A DNA stretch of 51,187 nucleotides from Nocardia neocaledoniensis (GCF_029868625.1 NZ_JARWOJ010000128.1:1-51187), one strand, 5' to 3'; counted from the stretch's first letter, positions 31,514-39,765 are shown. The notes: a model not told the origin generated them from the letters alone. Numbers and translations: made by a program.

Positions 31514-31527
31514 GGTATTTAAATACC
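31514..31527. promoter_or_regulatory. GGTAT-N4-ATACC palindrome upstream of the XRE gene (site 1)
   Basis: GGTATTTAAATACC, a perfect 14-bp palindrome ending 18 bases before the XRE start codon. The same core recurs twice in front of map. It is AT-rich against a GC-rich background and is best read as the operator for autoregulation by the XRE protein. Confidence 0.6.
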
Positions 31528-31545
31528 CACCTTAGGCTCGCTGCC

Positions 31546-31809
31546 ATGGTGCGTCTCCCCCTCAGCCCGGCCCAGGTCGAAGCAGGTCGCCGCCTCGGAC
31601 GTCGGCTGCGGTCCGCGCGCGGCGACCGCGACCTCGCCGCCGTGGCCCAGGCCGCCGGAATCTCCCCGGAGACACTGCGCAAGATCGAATCCGGGCGCCT
31701 ACCCTCCCCCGCCTTCGGCACCGTCGTCGGCCTCGCCGAGGCGCTCGGCATCCCGCTCGCCGAACTCGCCGAGGTCTACCGCGCCGAGCCGATCGCCGAA
31801 TCCGCCTGA
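31546..31809 (+). CDS. XRE-type helix-turn-helix regulator
   Basis: An 87-residue single-domain DNA-binding protein. The HTH runs through GRRLRSARGDRDLAAVAQAA, then GISPETLRKIESGRLPSP, the classic Cro/CI pattern. ATG at 31546 (MVRLPLSPAQ) is chosen; an earlier in-frame start would run through the palindrome at 31514. Its stop directly abuts the stop of the convergent map gene (31809/31810). Both genes carry GGTAT-N4-ATACC in their promoters, so it probably represses itself and map. Confidence 0.88.
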   Translation: MVRLPLSPAQVEAGRRLGRRLRSARGDRDLAAVAQAAGISPETLRKIESGRLPSPAFGTVVGLAEALGIPLAELAEVYRAEPIAESA

Positions 31810-32577
31810 TCAGTCCCGCAGGGTCAGGATCATCGGTCCGTCGGCGGTGATCGCGACCGTGTGCTCACTGTGCGCGCAGCGGGAACCGTCGGCGGAGCGG
31901 ATGGTCCAGCCGTCGGGATCGGTGATCACCTTGTCGGTGGTCGCGGCGAACCACGGCTCGATCGCCAGGGTGAGCCCCGGCCGCAGCCGGAAGCCGCGGC
32001 CCGCGCGGCCGTGGTTGGCCACGTGCGGATCCTCGTGCATGGTCCGGCCGATCCCGTGCCCGCCGAATTCGGTGTTGACCGGATAGCCGTAGCCACGGGC
32101 GACGGCGGAGATCGCGGCGGAGATGTCCCCGATATGGTTGCCCGGCAGCGCGACGTCGATCGCGGCGGCCAGTGCCTCCTCGGTGGCCCGCACCAACCGC
32201 AGATCCGCGGGATCGGGCGTGCCGACGATGGCGGTCACCGCGGAATCGGCGGCCCACCCGTCGATCGTGACGGCCAGATCGGCGGTCAGCACGTCACCGT
32301 CGCGCAGCACGTAGTCGTGCGGAAGACCGTGCAGCACCGCGTCGTTGACCGCGAGGCACACGGTGTTGCGGAACGGCCCGCGACCGAACGACGGCGCGTA
32401 GTCCCAGTAACACGACACCGCGCCGCGTTCGCGAATCCGTTCCCGGACATACTCTTCGAGCTCGAGCAGGTTCACGCCGACGGCGGCGCGCGCGTGCACG
32501 CCCGCCAGCACGTCGGCCACGAACCGGCCGGTCACCCGCATGCGCTCGAGCTCCGCGGGCGACTTCAACTCCACCAT
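31810..32577 (-). CDS. map: Type I methionine aminopeptidase
   Basis: A 255-residue dinuclear-metal peptidase that removes the N-terminal methionine from nascent proteins. All five metal ligands are visible: Asp100 and Asp111 (LTADLAVTIDGWAADSA), His174 (GGHGIGRTMHEDPH), Glu207 (LAIEPW) and Glu238 (HSEHTV); His83 in VLHGLP is the usual substrate-side histidine. ATG at 32577 has GGAGG five bases upstream. Two GGTAT-N4-ATACC palindromes lie 14 to 55 bases upstream. This is likely an accessory, regulated copy, since its promoter is tied to a dedicated regulator; a second map elsewhere is an inference. Confidence 0.95.
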   Translation of the reverse strand: MVELKSPAELERMRVTGRFVADVLAGVHARAAVGVNLLELEEYVRERIRERGAVSCYWDYAPSFGRGPFRNTVCLAVNDAVLHGLPHDYVLRDGDVLTADLAVTIDGWAADSAVTAIVGTPDPADLRLVRATEEALAAAIDVALPGNHIGDISAAISAVARGYGYPVNTEFGGHGIGRTMHEDPHVANHGRAGRGFRLRPGLTLAIEPWFAATTDKVITDPDGWTIRSADGSRCAHSEHTVAITADGPMILTLRD

Positions 32578-32588
32578 CACGCCTCCAG

Positions 32589-32606
32589 TTGGTATTTTCA
32601 TACCAA
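32589..32606. promoter_or_regulatory. GGTAT-N4-ATACC palindrome upstream of map (site 2)
   Basis: TTGGTATTTTCATACCAA, 7-bp arms around TTTC, located 12 bases upstream of the map start codon and so overlapping its likely promoter/leader. The core matches site 1 in both half-sites. Confidence 0.6.
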
Positions 32607-32618
32607 TCTAGCGGCGCC

Positions 32619-32632
32619 GGTATAAAAATACC
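32619..32632. promoter_or_regulatory. GGTAT-N4-ATACC palindrome upstream of map (site 3)
   Basis: GGTATAAAAATACC, spaced 28 bases (core to core) from site 2, between the SDR stop and map. Tandem sites separated by nearly three helical turns suggest cooperative binding. Confidence 0.58.
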
Positions 32633-32635
32633 AAT

Positions 32636-33445
32636 TCAGCGGTTCAGGTTGCCCATGTCGATCGGGATCTGCGCGCCGGTGACCTTCGCGGCGTCGTCGG
32701 AGCACAACCACGCGACCGTCGCGGCGATCTCCTCCGGCTCGATGATGTAGTCCGGCAGCGAGTTCATGAAGATCGGCGCCAGCGTGCTCGCGTACTCCTC
32801 GAGCAGCGGCCCGATGTCGTTGGGCTGCATACCCGAGGCGACACCGGCCGGGTGCACGGTGTTGACCCGGATGCGGTGCGCGCCGAGCTCGTTGGCCATC
32901 GTCTTGGCCAAGCCGGTGATGGCGTGCTTGGTCGCCACGTAGTGACCGGTGAACGGAATGCCCTTGAGGCCGCCCACCGAACTGGTGAACACCATGGCCC
33001 CGCCCTCGCCCTGCGCGATCAGGTGCGGCACAGCGGCTTTCGCGGTGTGGAAGACACCGGTCAGGTTGACGTCGACCGTCTCCTGCCACTGCTCGGCGGT
33101 GATCTCCCACGACAGCGCCGCCGAACAGATGCCCGCGTTCGCGACGACCACGTCGAGGCGCCCGAACTGCTCGATCCCCGCCGCCAGCGCGGCCGAGAGC
33201 GCGTCGAAGTCGCGCACGTCGACCTTGCTCGCGACGATCTTCGCGCCGGTCTCCTCGACCAGGCGCACCGTCTCGGCGAGGTCGGCCTCGGTGGCGCCGG
33301 CGTAGGCCGTGCTGGCGAATTCCGCGCACGCGTCGATCGCGATGATGTTCGCGCCCTCCTGGGCGAATCGCACCGCCTCGGCGCGGCCCTGCCCGCGGGC
33401 CGCGCCGGTGATGAAGGCGACTTTGCCTTCGTAGCGTCGCGTCAT
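32636..33445 (-). CDS. Mycofactocin-coupled SDR family oxidoreductase
   Basis: A 269-residue short-chain dehydrogenase/reductase. The cofactor loop TGAARGQGRAEAVRFAQEGA followed by IIAIDAC is the pattern of the mycofactocin-coupled SDR subfamily, whose tightly bound NAD is re-oxidised by mycofactocin. The catalytic Ser in FTSSVGG and Tyr/Lys in YVATKH are present. GGAGG lies nine bases upstream of the ATG. It lies 120 bases downstream of the MaoC-like gene on the same strand and next to kshA, suggesting oxidation of a hydroxyl in steroid or alcohol catabolism. Confidence 0.88.
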   Translation of the reverse strand: MTRRYEGKVAFITGAARGQGRAEAVRFAQEGANIIAIDACAEFASTAYAGATEADLAETVRLVEETGAKIVASKVDVRDFDALSAALAAGIEQFGRLDVVVANAGICSAALSWEITAEQWQETVDVNLTGVFHTAKAAVPHLIAQGEGGAMVFTSSVGGLKGIPFTGHYVATKHAITGLAKTMANELGAHRIRVNTVHPAGVASGMQPNDIGPLLEEYASTLAPIFMNSLPDYIIEPEEIAATVAWLCSDDAAKVTGAQIPIDMGNLNR

Positions 33446-33565
33446 GTCGTACTACCTCCGAACGTCGATGTGCATTATGAACACCACACCATCCCCGGCC
33501 GTCTCACGGTGGCGAATCCACGGATTCGGCCCGAGAATCTGGACGGCGGTTCAGATCGGGGCGGG

Positions 33566-34150
33566 TCAGTCGCGTGCGAAGCTCGCCCACGCCCGCACGA
33601 CGACCTCCCCCGCCGCGTCGACCCCGCACAGGCTCACGTCGACGCGCGATTCCCCGTCCTGCGTGTAGCTCTGCGTGATGTGCCCCGAGCAGCTCATGAC
33701 GTCGCCGGGCGGCAACGCGCGCACCACCCTGGTGCGGAAGCGCCGGATGTTCTCCGCGCCGAGCCAGTCGGTGGCGTAGGTGGCCAGCAGCGCCGCGGCC
33801 TGCGGTGAGGCGGGCCCGCCGACCTCGGCAGCCCCGGCCCACGACTCGGCGACGAGTCCGCCGGTGCGGTCGAAGTAGCGGGTCAACGACTCCGCCGCAC
33901 TGATCGCGGCCGGGTTCGCCGGATCGCCACCGCTCGCGCGCACCGCGGTGAGCCGATCGCCGGCGCGGGGTGGCGGCCCGAAGAAGCGGTGATCGGTCTC
34001 GGTCCGCGCGGCGCCCGAGGCGTCGGCGGGCAGGAAGGTCGGCGGCACCACGGGCCGCTCGGCGAGCCGGTAGGCCGGATGCGCGGAGCGCGCCGACTCC
34101 GCGAACAGCCGGATGGCCTCGGTCTCCAGAACCACGGCGACGTTGTGCAT
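33566..34150 (-). CDS. MaoC/hot-dog-fold protein, putative acyl dehydratase
   Basis: A 194-residue protein. The segment AYRLAERPVVPPTFLPAD resembles the N-terminal hot-dog half of FAS1/MaoC-type dehydratases, and the C-terminal VRALPPGDVMSCSGHITQSY, ending VVVRAWASFARD, resembles the second half. The hydratase motif D-x4-H is not clear, so it may be a degenerate or structural subunit. ATG at 34150 has GAGAGGAG upstream. It is divergent from kshA across 198 bases that hold two copies of the shared CCGC..GGGA motif, which supports a catabolic role. Confidence 0.6.
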   Translation of the reverse strand: MHNVAVVLETEAIRLFAESARSAHPAYRLAERPVVPPTFLPADASGAARTETDHRFFGPPPRAGDRLTAVRASGGDPANPAAISAAESLTRYFDRTGGLVAESWAGAAEVGGPASPQAAALLATYATDWLGAENIRRFRTRVVRALPPGDVMSCSGHITQSYTQDGESRVDVSLCGVDAAGEVVVRAWASFARD

Positions 34151-34215
34151 CGTCACTCCTCTCAGGCAGGTGCCGTCACGGTAGGGCGCGCCCGCGCCGT
34201 GTGACCGGTTCCGCT

Positions 34216-34229
34216 CCCGCTCATCGGGA
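34216..34229. promoter_or_regulatory. CCGC..CGGGA motif in the maoC-like/kshA divergent promoter (copy 1)
   Basis: CCCGCTCATCGGGA, with TCCCG and CGGGA arms when one flanking base is included. It is the weakest of five related motifs in the window. Confidence 0.35.
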
Positions 34230-34255
34230 CGCCGGGCAACCGGGACGAAAACATG

Positions 34256-34269
34256 TCCGCTGACCGGGA
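34256..34269. promoter_or_regulatory. CCGCYSASYGGGA motif upstream of kshA (copy 2)
   Basis: TCCGCTGACCGGGA, 80 bases upstream of the kshA start. Thirteen of fourteen bases match the copy in front of the HsaB-like reductase at 50356. Candidate operator for the steroid-ring regulon. Confidence 0.5.
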
Positions 34270-34348
34270 ACTCCGCCCGCCGATCCCCCGTCGGCAGCGC
34301 GACCATCGGCGCAGCTCATCCCACTCCGTCCGATACATGGAGGTTTCG

Positions 34349-35524
34349 ATGCCGGAGAACACGCCGAACGGTCGATCGCTGGACGCCACCGCCGACTACC
34401 GGCAGATCGAGGCCGCCGCGGCGCCGACTCGGTTCGCTCGCGGCTGGCACTGCCTCGGCCTGCTCTCGTCGTTCCGTGACGGCAAACCGCACGAGGTGAA
34501 GGCCTTCGGCACCACCCTGGTGGTGTTCCAGTCCGAGACCGACGGCGCGCTGCACGTGCTCGACGGCTTCTGCCGTCACATGGGCGGCAACCTCGCCCAC
34601 GGCACGATCAAGGGCGATTCGATCGCCTGCCCGTTCCACGACTGGCGCTGGGGCGGCAACGGCAAGTGCACCGCGATCCCCTACGCGCGCCGCGTGCCCC
34701 CGCTGGCCAAGACCCGCTCGTGGCCGACGCTCGAGCGCAACGGCCAGCTCTACATCTGGCACGACCCGCAGGGCTCCAAGCCCACCGACGAGGTGACCAT
34801 CCCCGAGATCGAGGGCTACGGCACCCCGGAGTGGACCGACTGGACCTGGAACTCGATGGTCATCGAGGGTTCGCACTGCCGCGAGATCGTCGACAACGTG
34901 GTGGACATGGCGCACTTCTTCTACGTGCACTACGCCTTCCCGCGCTACTTCAAGAACGTGTTCGAGGGCCACGTCGCCACCCAGTACATGCGCTCGACCC
35001 CGCGCCACGACATCGAGGTCGGCACCAGCTACGACGATCCGAACTCCACCCTGCGTTCGGACGCCTCGTACTTCGGCCCGTCGTACATGATCGACTGGCT
35101 GTGGAGCGAGGCCAACGGCATGACGATCGAGACGGTCCTGATCAACTGCCACTACCCCATCAGCGAGAACGCCTTCGTGCTGCAGTACGGCGCGATGGTC
35201 AAGAAGCCGGAGGGCATGTCCGACGAGGACGCCACCGCGATGGCCGCCCAGTTCGCCCAGGGCGTCGAGTACGGCTTCGAGCAGGACGTCGAGATCTGGA
35301 AGAACAAGGCGCCCATCGACAATCCGCTGCTGTCGGAGGAAGACGGACCCGTCTACCAGCTGCGCCGCTGGTACAAGCAGTTCTATGTCGACGTCGATGA
35401 CGTCACCGAGGACATGACCAAGCGCTTCGAGTTCGAGATCGACACCGAGCGCGCGGTGACCAGCTGGGAAGCCGAGGTCGCCGACAACATCGCGCGCGGC
35501 GCCGTCATCAACACCATGTCCTGA
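34349..35524 (+). CDS. kshA: 3-ketosteroid 9-alpha-hydroxylase oxygenase, KshA-like
   Basis: A 391-residue Rieske non-heme iron oxygenase. In steroid degradation KshA, fed by the KshB reductase, hydroxylates C9 and opens ring B. The Rieske cluster ligands are Cys75, His77 (CRHMGGN) and Cys94, His97 (CPFHDWRWGG); the catalytic iron site is DNVVDMAHFFYVHYAF, with His189 and His194. The C-terminal NPLLSEEDGPVYQLRRWYKQ is close to known KshA proteins. ATG at 34349 has GGAGG five bases upstream. The next genes are HsaA- and HsaC-like. No KshB is in the window. It may be one of several KshA paralogues with its own substrate range. Confidence 0.9.
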   Translation: MPENTPNGRSLDATADYRQIEAAAAPTRFARGWHCLGLLSSFRDGKPHEVKAFGTTLVVFQSETDGALHVLDGFCRHMGGNLAHGTIKGDSIACPFHDWRWGGNGKCTAIPYARRVPPLAKTRSWPTLERNGQLYIWHDPQGSKPTDEVTIPEIEGYGTPEWTDWTWNSMVIEGSHCREIVDNVVDMAHFFYVHYAFPRYFKNVFEGHVATQYMRSTPRHDIEVGTSYDDPNSTLRSDASYFGPSYMIDWLWSEANGMTIETVLINCHYPISENAFVLQYGAMVKKPEGMSDEDATAMAAQFAQGVEYGFEQDVEIWKNKAPIDNPLLSEEDGPVYQLRRWYKQFYVDVDDVTEDMTKRFEFEIDTERAVTSWEAEVADNIARGAVINTMS

Positions 35525-35555
35525 CCCTCCCCACGAACAGAAAGCACGACCTCCG

Positions 35556-36734
35556 ATGACCAAGGTTCTCGACAACATCGCCGCGATCGCCGATCAGCTG
35601 CGCGATCAGGCTCCCGAGGCGGAGCGGCTCGGACAGCTTCCCGACGCCACCGCGCGGCTGCTGAAGGAGGCGGGCCCGATCCGCCTGCTGCAGCCCAAGA
35701 AGTACGGCGGGTTCGAGTCGCACCCGCGCGAGTTCGCCGAGACGGTGATGGCGACCGCGGCGCTGGACGGGGCCAGCGGCTGGATCACCGGCATCGTCGG
35801 CGTGCACCCGTGGCAGCTGGCCTTCGCCGATCCGAAGGTGCAGGACGAGGTGTGGTCGGACGACCACGATACCTGGATCGCCTCGCCGTACGCGCCGACC
35901 GGCATCGCCCGGCCGGTCGAGGGCGGCTACATCTTCAACGGCCGCTGGCAGTTCAGCTCCGGTACCGATCACTGCGACTGGATCTTCCTCGGCGCCATGC
36001 TCGGCGACCCCGAGGGCAAGATGGCGCAGCCGCCGACCATGCTGCACATGATCCTGCCGCGGTCGGACTACACCATCGTCGAGGACTCCTGGAATGTGGT
36101 GGGCCTCAAGGGCACCGGCTCCAAGGACATCATCGTCAAGGACGCCTTCGTGCCCGACTACCGGGTGATGAACGGCGATCACGTCATCGACGGCACCGCG
36201 CAGAAGGAGTACGGCGTCACCGAGACGCTGTTCAAGATGCCGTGGTCGACGATGTTCCCGCTGGGCATCAGCTCGGCGGTGGTCGGTATCGCCGAGGGCG
36301 CGCTGGCCGCGCACCTGGACTACCAGCGCGACCGGGTCGGCGCCCAGGGCACCGCGGTCAAGGACGACCCGTACGTGCTCTTCGCCATCGGCGAGGCCGC
36401 CGCCGACATCAACGCGGCCCGCCAGGAACTGCTCACCAACGTCGATCGCGTCTTCGACCTGGTCGAGGCGGGCAAGGAGATCGGCTTCGCCGAGCGGGCC
36501 GCGGTCCGGCGCACCCAGGTCCGCGCGGCCTGGCGCGCGGTCACCGCGGTCGACCAGATCTTCGCCCGCTCCGGCGGCAACGCCATGCGGATGGACAAGC
36601 CGCTGCAGCGCTTCTGGCGCGACGCGCACGTCGGCCTGGCCCACGCCATCCACGTGCCGAGCACCGTGTACCACGCCTCGGCACTCAGCTCACTCGGCAT
36701 CGAGCCCGCGCAGAACCTGCGCTCGATGATCTGA
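35556..36734 (+). CDS. hsaA: Flavin-dependent monooxygenase oxygenase component, HsaA-like
   Basis: A 392-residue protein with the acyl-CoA dehydrogenase fold used by two-component flavin hydroxylases. HsaA hydroxylates 3-HSA to the catechol 3,4-DHSA using reduced flavin from HsaB. Matching landmarks are LLQPKKYGGFESHPREF, ITGIVGVHPWQLA, FSSGTDHCDWIFLG, VGLKGTGSKDIIVKD and RFWRDAHVGLAHA. It starts 31 bases after kshA and ends 26 bases before the extradiol dioxygenase, so the three are co-transcribed. A reductase partner is not adjacent; the candidate lies at 50441. Confidence 0.88.
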   Translation: MTKVLDNIAAIADQLRDQAPEAERLGQLPDATARLLKEAGPIRLLQPKKYGGFESHPREFAETVMATAALDGASGWITGIVGVHPWQLAFADPKVQDEVWSDDHDTWIASPYAPTGIARPVEGGYIFNGRWQFSSGTDHCDWIFLGAMLGDPEGKMAQPPTMLHMILPRSDYTIVEDSWNVVGLKGTGSKDIIVKDAFVPDYRVMNGDHVIDGTAQKEYGVTETLFKMPWSTMFPLGISSAVVGIAEGALAAHLDYQRDRVGAQGTAVKDDPYVLFAIGEAAADINAARQELLTNVDRVFDLVEAGKEIGFAERAAVRRTQVRAAWRAVTAVDQIFARSGGNAMRMDKPLQRFWRDAHVGLAHAIHVPSTVYHASALSSLGIEPAQNLRSMI

Positions 36735-36760
36735 CCGAACACCACGAAGGACACACCGAC

Positions 36761-37666
36761 ATGACAGACATCAAGGGCCTCGGCTACGTCAAGATCCAGA
36801 CGGCCGACATGGACCGCTGGCGCACCTTCGCCTTCGACGTCCTCGGCTTCGCCGAGGGCAGCGGACCGGACGAGAACGCGCTGTACCTGCGGATGGACGA
36901 ACGCGCCGCGCGGATCACGGTGGTGCCGGGCGACACCGACGCGATCGTGACGATCGGCTGGGAGGTGCGTGACCACGCGGCCCTGCTCCGCGTGCAGGAA
37001 GCCGTCACGGCGGCAGGCATCGCCGTCAAGCCGCTCTCGGTGGAGGAGGCCGACGCGCGCCGGGTCGAGGAGGTCGTCACCTTCGAGGACCCGACCGGGG
37101 CGACCCTCGAGATCTTCCACGGCGCGGTGCTCGACCACAGCCCGGTGGTGACCCCGTTCGGCGCGAAGTTCGTCACCGGCGCCCAGGGCCTCGGCCACGT
37201 CGTGCTGCCGACGATGGACCCGAACGGCGCGTTCGGCTTCTACACCGAGGTGCTCGGGTTCCTGCCGCGCGGCGCGTTCCGCATCCCGGCCCCGCCGGAG
37301 TTCGGGCCGATGCGGGTGCGCTTCCTCGGCGTCAACGAGCGCCACCACAGCCTCGCGCTGTGCCCGGCACCGCACGGCGGTGCGCCGGGCCTGGTGCACA
37401 TCATGGTGGAGGTCGACAGCCTCGACGCCGTCGGCCAGGCGCTGGACCGGGTGACCAAGGACGGGTTCTCGGTGTCCTCGACGCTGGGCAGGCACACCAA
37501 CGACAAGATGGTCTCGTTCTACGTCCGCGCGCCCGGCGGCTGGGACGTCGAGTTCGGCACCGAGGGCATGCGGGTCGACGAGAAGTACTACACCGCGGAA
37601 GAAATCACCGCCGACAGCTACTGGGGCCATGACTGGTCCGGCAGCGAACCGCTCGCCGCGATGTAA
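36761..37666 (+). CDS. hsaC: Extradiol catechol dioxygenase, HsaC-like
   Basis: A 301-residue type I extradiol dioxygenase of two VOC halves; HsaC cleaves the catechol ring of 3,4-DHSA by meta fission. The iron ligands are His146 (GLGHVVLP), His213 (LVHIMVEV) and Glu264 (WDVEFG); conserved second-sphere histidines are at 195/196 and 245, and Tyr254. Length and the closing YWGHDWSG motif match HsaC. It is the last gene before a strong terminator. The hydrolase HsaD that normally follows is absent, so the ring-fission product must be handled by a gene elsewhere. Confidence 0.9.
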   Translation: MTDIKGLGYVKIQTADMDRWRTFAFDVLGFAEGSGPDENALYLRMDERAARITVVPGDTDAIVTIGWEVRDHAALLRVQEAVTAAGIAVKPLSVEEADARRVEEVVTFEDPTGATLEIFHGAVLDHSPVVTPFGAKFVTGAQGLGHVVLPTMDPNGAFGFYTEVLGFLPRGAFRIPAPPEFGPMRVRFLGVNERHHSLALCPAPHGGAPGLVHIMVEVDSLDAVGQALDRVTKDGFSVSSTLGRHTNDKMVSFYVRAPGGWDVEFGTEGMRVDEKYYTAEEITADSYWGHDWSGSEPLAAM

Positions 37667-37687
37667 GCCGGCGCATTCCCTTTCCCC

Positions 37688-37732
37688 ACGGCCCCCGGCC
37701 CGAGCCTCACCGCTCGGGCCGGGGGCCGTTTT
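37688..37732 (+). terminator. Intrinsic terminator of the kshA-hsaA-hsaC operon
   Basis: A perfect 18-bp stem (left arm 37688-37705, starting ACGGCCCCCGG; loop CTCACC; right arm 37712-37729, ending GGGGGCCGT) followed by TTTT. It lies 21 bases after the hsaC stop and is the clearest intrinsic terminator in the window. Confidence 0.9.
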
Positions 37733-37784
37733 CATGATCGACATGGCCATTCATGTGACAGCGACCACAAGCGCATGGTATGAA

Positions 37785-37798
37785 TAGGCATATGCCTA
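37785..37798. promoter_or_regulatory. Palindrome upstream of the IclR regulator
   Basis: TAGGCATATGCCTA, a perfect 14-bp palindrome 50 bases upstream of the IclR start codon. The position suits an autoregulatory operator. It is not the CCGC..GGGA motif found at the catabolic promoters. Confidence 0.45.
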
Positions 37799-37847
37799 AT
37801 CGAAATATACGACGGGCATCAGCACGTAGATCCGAAATGGAGATCTC

Positions 37848-38696
37848 ATGGTCATCCAGGCCGAGGCCACTACCCCCAGCGCGATCCTGGATCGCGCGTC
37901 CCTGCTGCTCGACGCCTTCGACGGTCCGGGCCGGCTCACGCTCGCCCAGATCGTCCGGCGTACCGGCCTACCCCGGTCCTCGGCGCATCGCATGCTGGAA
38001 CGACTCGTGCAACTCCGGTGGCTACGCCGCGAGGGGCGCGACTACGAGCTGGGCATCCGCCTGATGGAACTCGGCTCGCTCGCGGTGCACCAGGACCGGA
38101 TGCATCGCGCCGCGATGCCGTTCCTGCACGAGCTGCACCGGGTCACCGGGTTCGTCGTGCACCTGGCCGTCCTCGACGGTCCGGACGTGGTGTACCTGGA
38201 CAAGATCGGCGGCGATCTGTCGGTGCCGACCCGCGTGGGCGGCCGCCGTCCCGCGGCCTACACCGCGGTCGGCAAGGCGATCCTGGCCTACGCCGACGAG
38301 GGTCGGGTCGGCGAGGTGATGAGCGGGCTCACCGGCACGCGCACCAGGTACTCGCTCACCACCAGGGCCCAGCTCGACGCCGCGCTGGACAAGGTGCGCG
38401 CGCACGGTGTCGCGGTCGAGCGCGAGGAGTCGCTGCCCGGCTTCGGCTGTCTGGCCGCGCCGATCGGCGATCCCGGCGAGGCCGCGGTCGCGGCGGTGTC
38501 GGTGTGCGGGCCGGTGGACCGGATGGTGTTCGATCACCGCCTGGCCGCCGCCGTGCGCACGACCGCGCTCAACATCTGGCGCCACGTCGACGACGGCCGA
38601 GTGCGGGTCCATCCGACCCTGCAGCACGCCCGGCCGCTCGGCGTCGGCCCGACCAGCCGGCCGCATCCCGAGCAGCGGGTGTCGCACTCCGCGTGA
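37848..38696 (+). CDS. IclR family transcriptional regulator
   Basis: A 282-residue regulator. The winged helix-turn-helix spans TLAQIVRRTGLPRSSAHRML and the following wing; the C-terminal effector domain has VVYLDKIGG, RRPAAYTAVGKAILAY and ESLPGFGCLAAPI, the standard IclR pattern. The ATG follows GGAG. It sits downstream of the kshA-hsaA-hsaC terminator and is transcribed on its own, so it probably controls the surrounding catabolic genes. The last 35 residues are non-conserved. Confidence 0.93.
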   Translation: MVIQAEATTPSAILDRASLLLDAFDGPGRLTLAQIVRRTGLPRSSAHRMLERLVQLRWLRREGRDYELGIRLMELGSLAVHQDRMHRAAMPFLHELHRVTGFVVHLAVLDGPDVVYLDKIGGDLSVPTRVGGRRPAAYTAVGKAILAYADEGRVGEVMSGLTGTRTRYSLTTRAQLDAALDKVRAHGVAVEREESLPGFGCLAAPIGDPGEAAVAAVSVCGPVDRMVFDHRLAAAVRTTALNIWRHVDDGRVRVHPTLQHARPLGVGPTSRPHPEQRVSHSA

Positions 38697-38735
38697 CGTC
38701 GGCGTCGCCGTCGACCCGAGGGCCGACGGCGGCCG

Positions 38736-39368
38736 TCAGGACGGTGTCGTGGTGCGGCAGAAGCTGTGGCAGACCCGGTCGCGCACGATCATCTCCGGGC
38801 ATTCGGGATCGAACCACCGGTCCACGTGCGCCCAGTGCACCGGATGCATCAGATAGGGCCCGTTCAGACCGTCCAGGTCGGTGAACTCCTGTTCCCAGAC
38901 ATGCGTCCACGGGGCCGCTCCGACGGCCCGCAGCACGGGACTCAACTGCCAGGTGCGCATGGTGGCGATGTGCTCGGGCATGCGCAGCAGATCGGCTTCG
39001 AAGCGCCGTACGGTCGGGTCAGGGGTCTCGGGCGCGACGCGCAGCAGCAGCACGCGGTGCACCGTACCGGTGGCGCCGGGTGCCGCGAGACCGCCTGTCC
39101 CGCCGAGGTATTCGGCACCGTCGACGTGCGCCACCGCCGGGACGTCGAGCGCGGCCGCGACCGGCCCGGCGGCGCGTGCCCAGTCCGTGGCCTCGTCGAA
39201 CCACCAGTGCGCCAGCACATCACCGCCGTTGCGGACTCCGGGCAGCGTCGGCTCGACCAGGGTGCGGCGCGCGCCCGGCAGCAGGGTGCGCAGCGCGCCC
39301 GTCCATCGCTCGGCCACCGCCGGGTCGGTGCCGGGGGCGAAATGGATCAGCCGGATCACCTCAAACAT
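38736..39368 (-). CDS. Dabb/EthD-like ferredoxin-fold protein
   Basis: A 210-residue protein whose second half, from TWQLSPV through WTHVWEQEFTDLDGLNGPYL to HPVHWAHVDRWFDPECPEMI, matches the stress-responsive alpha/beta-barrel (Dabb) signature; the first half, starting MFEVIRLIHF, looks like a second, diverged copy. Such proteins occur in aromatic and steroid clusters, but their activity is usually unknown. The start codon overlaps the end of the upstream 115-residue gene by eight bases, so the two are coupled. Confidence 0.7.
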   Translation of the reverse strand: MFEVIRLIHFAPGTDPAVAERWTGALRTLLPGARRTLVEPTLPGVRNGGDVLAHWWFDEATDWARAAGPVAAALDVPAVAHVDGAEYLGGTGGLAAPGATGTVHRVLLLRVAPETPDPTVRRFEADLLRMPEHIATMRTWQLSPVLRAVGAAPWTHVWEQEFTDLDGLNGPYLMHPVHWAHVDRWFDPECPEMIVRDRVCHSFCRTTTPS

Positions 39369-39708
39369 CGGCGAGCCGCTCCAGATCGGCGACCGCCGCG
39401 GCGGTCGACCTGGTGCGTTCGACCACGAATTCCGCCGCGTCGGCCCACCACCGGCGCACCGCCTCGTCCCCGCGCCCGCGCCATGTCATGGCCCACCAGC
39501 CCGCGGCGCCGTCGAGCACCCACGTCGCGGTCACGGTGTTCGTCTCCCCGGCCAGCCACACGGGCGGACTCACCACGATCCGCTCGAGCACCATCCCCCG
39601 CTCCCGCGCCCCCGGCGCGTAGTCCCGCAGATAGGCGTCGACGAAGTCCCGGCCCCGCCCGGGTTTCGTCACCACCGTATCGATCACATAGACCTTCACG
39701 TCGTCCAT
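39361..39708 (-). CDS. Small ferredoxin-fold (Dabb/NIPSNAP-like) protein
   Basis: A 115-residue protein starting MDDVKVYVIDTVVTKPGRGR, the beta-alpha-beta opening of dimeric alpha/beta-barrel proteins, with a helix-rich middle (YLRDYAPGARERGMVLERIV). No catalytic signature is recognised. It overlaps the following Dabb gene and is preceded 43 bases upstream by a copy of the CCGC..GGGA motif, which links the pair to kshA regulation. Function unknown. Confidence 0.65.
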   Translation of the reverse strand: MDDVKVYVIDTVVTKPGRGRDFVDAYLRDYAPGARERGMVLERIVVSPPVWLAGETNTVTATWVLDGAAGWWAMTWRGRGDEAVRRWWADAAEFVVERTRSTAAAVADLERLADV

Positions 39709-39751
39709 CCACCGACGGTAGACACGCCGGGTCCGGCCCGGCGGCACCGTT

Positions 39752-39765
39752 TCCGCCCAGCGGGA
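39752..39765. promoter_or_regulatory. CCGCYSASYGGGA motif upstream of the Dabb pair (copy 3)
   Basis: TCCGCCCAGCGGGA, within GTTTCCGCCCAGCGGGAGGCC, 43 bases upstream of the 115-residue gene. It differs at two positions over 21 bases from the copy at 43692. Confidence 0.5.

Noticed and set aside
34151..34348. KstR-type operator (TNNAACNNGTTNNA) at the kshA promoter
   Set aside because: No such palindrome is present in the divergent region. The CCGC..GGGA motif is found instead.
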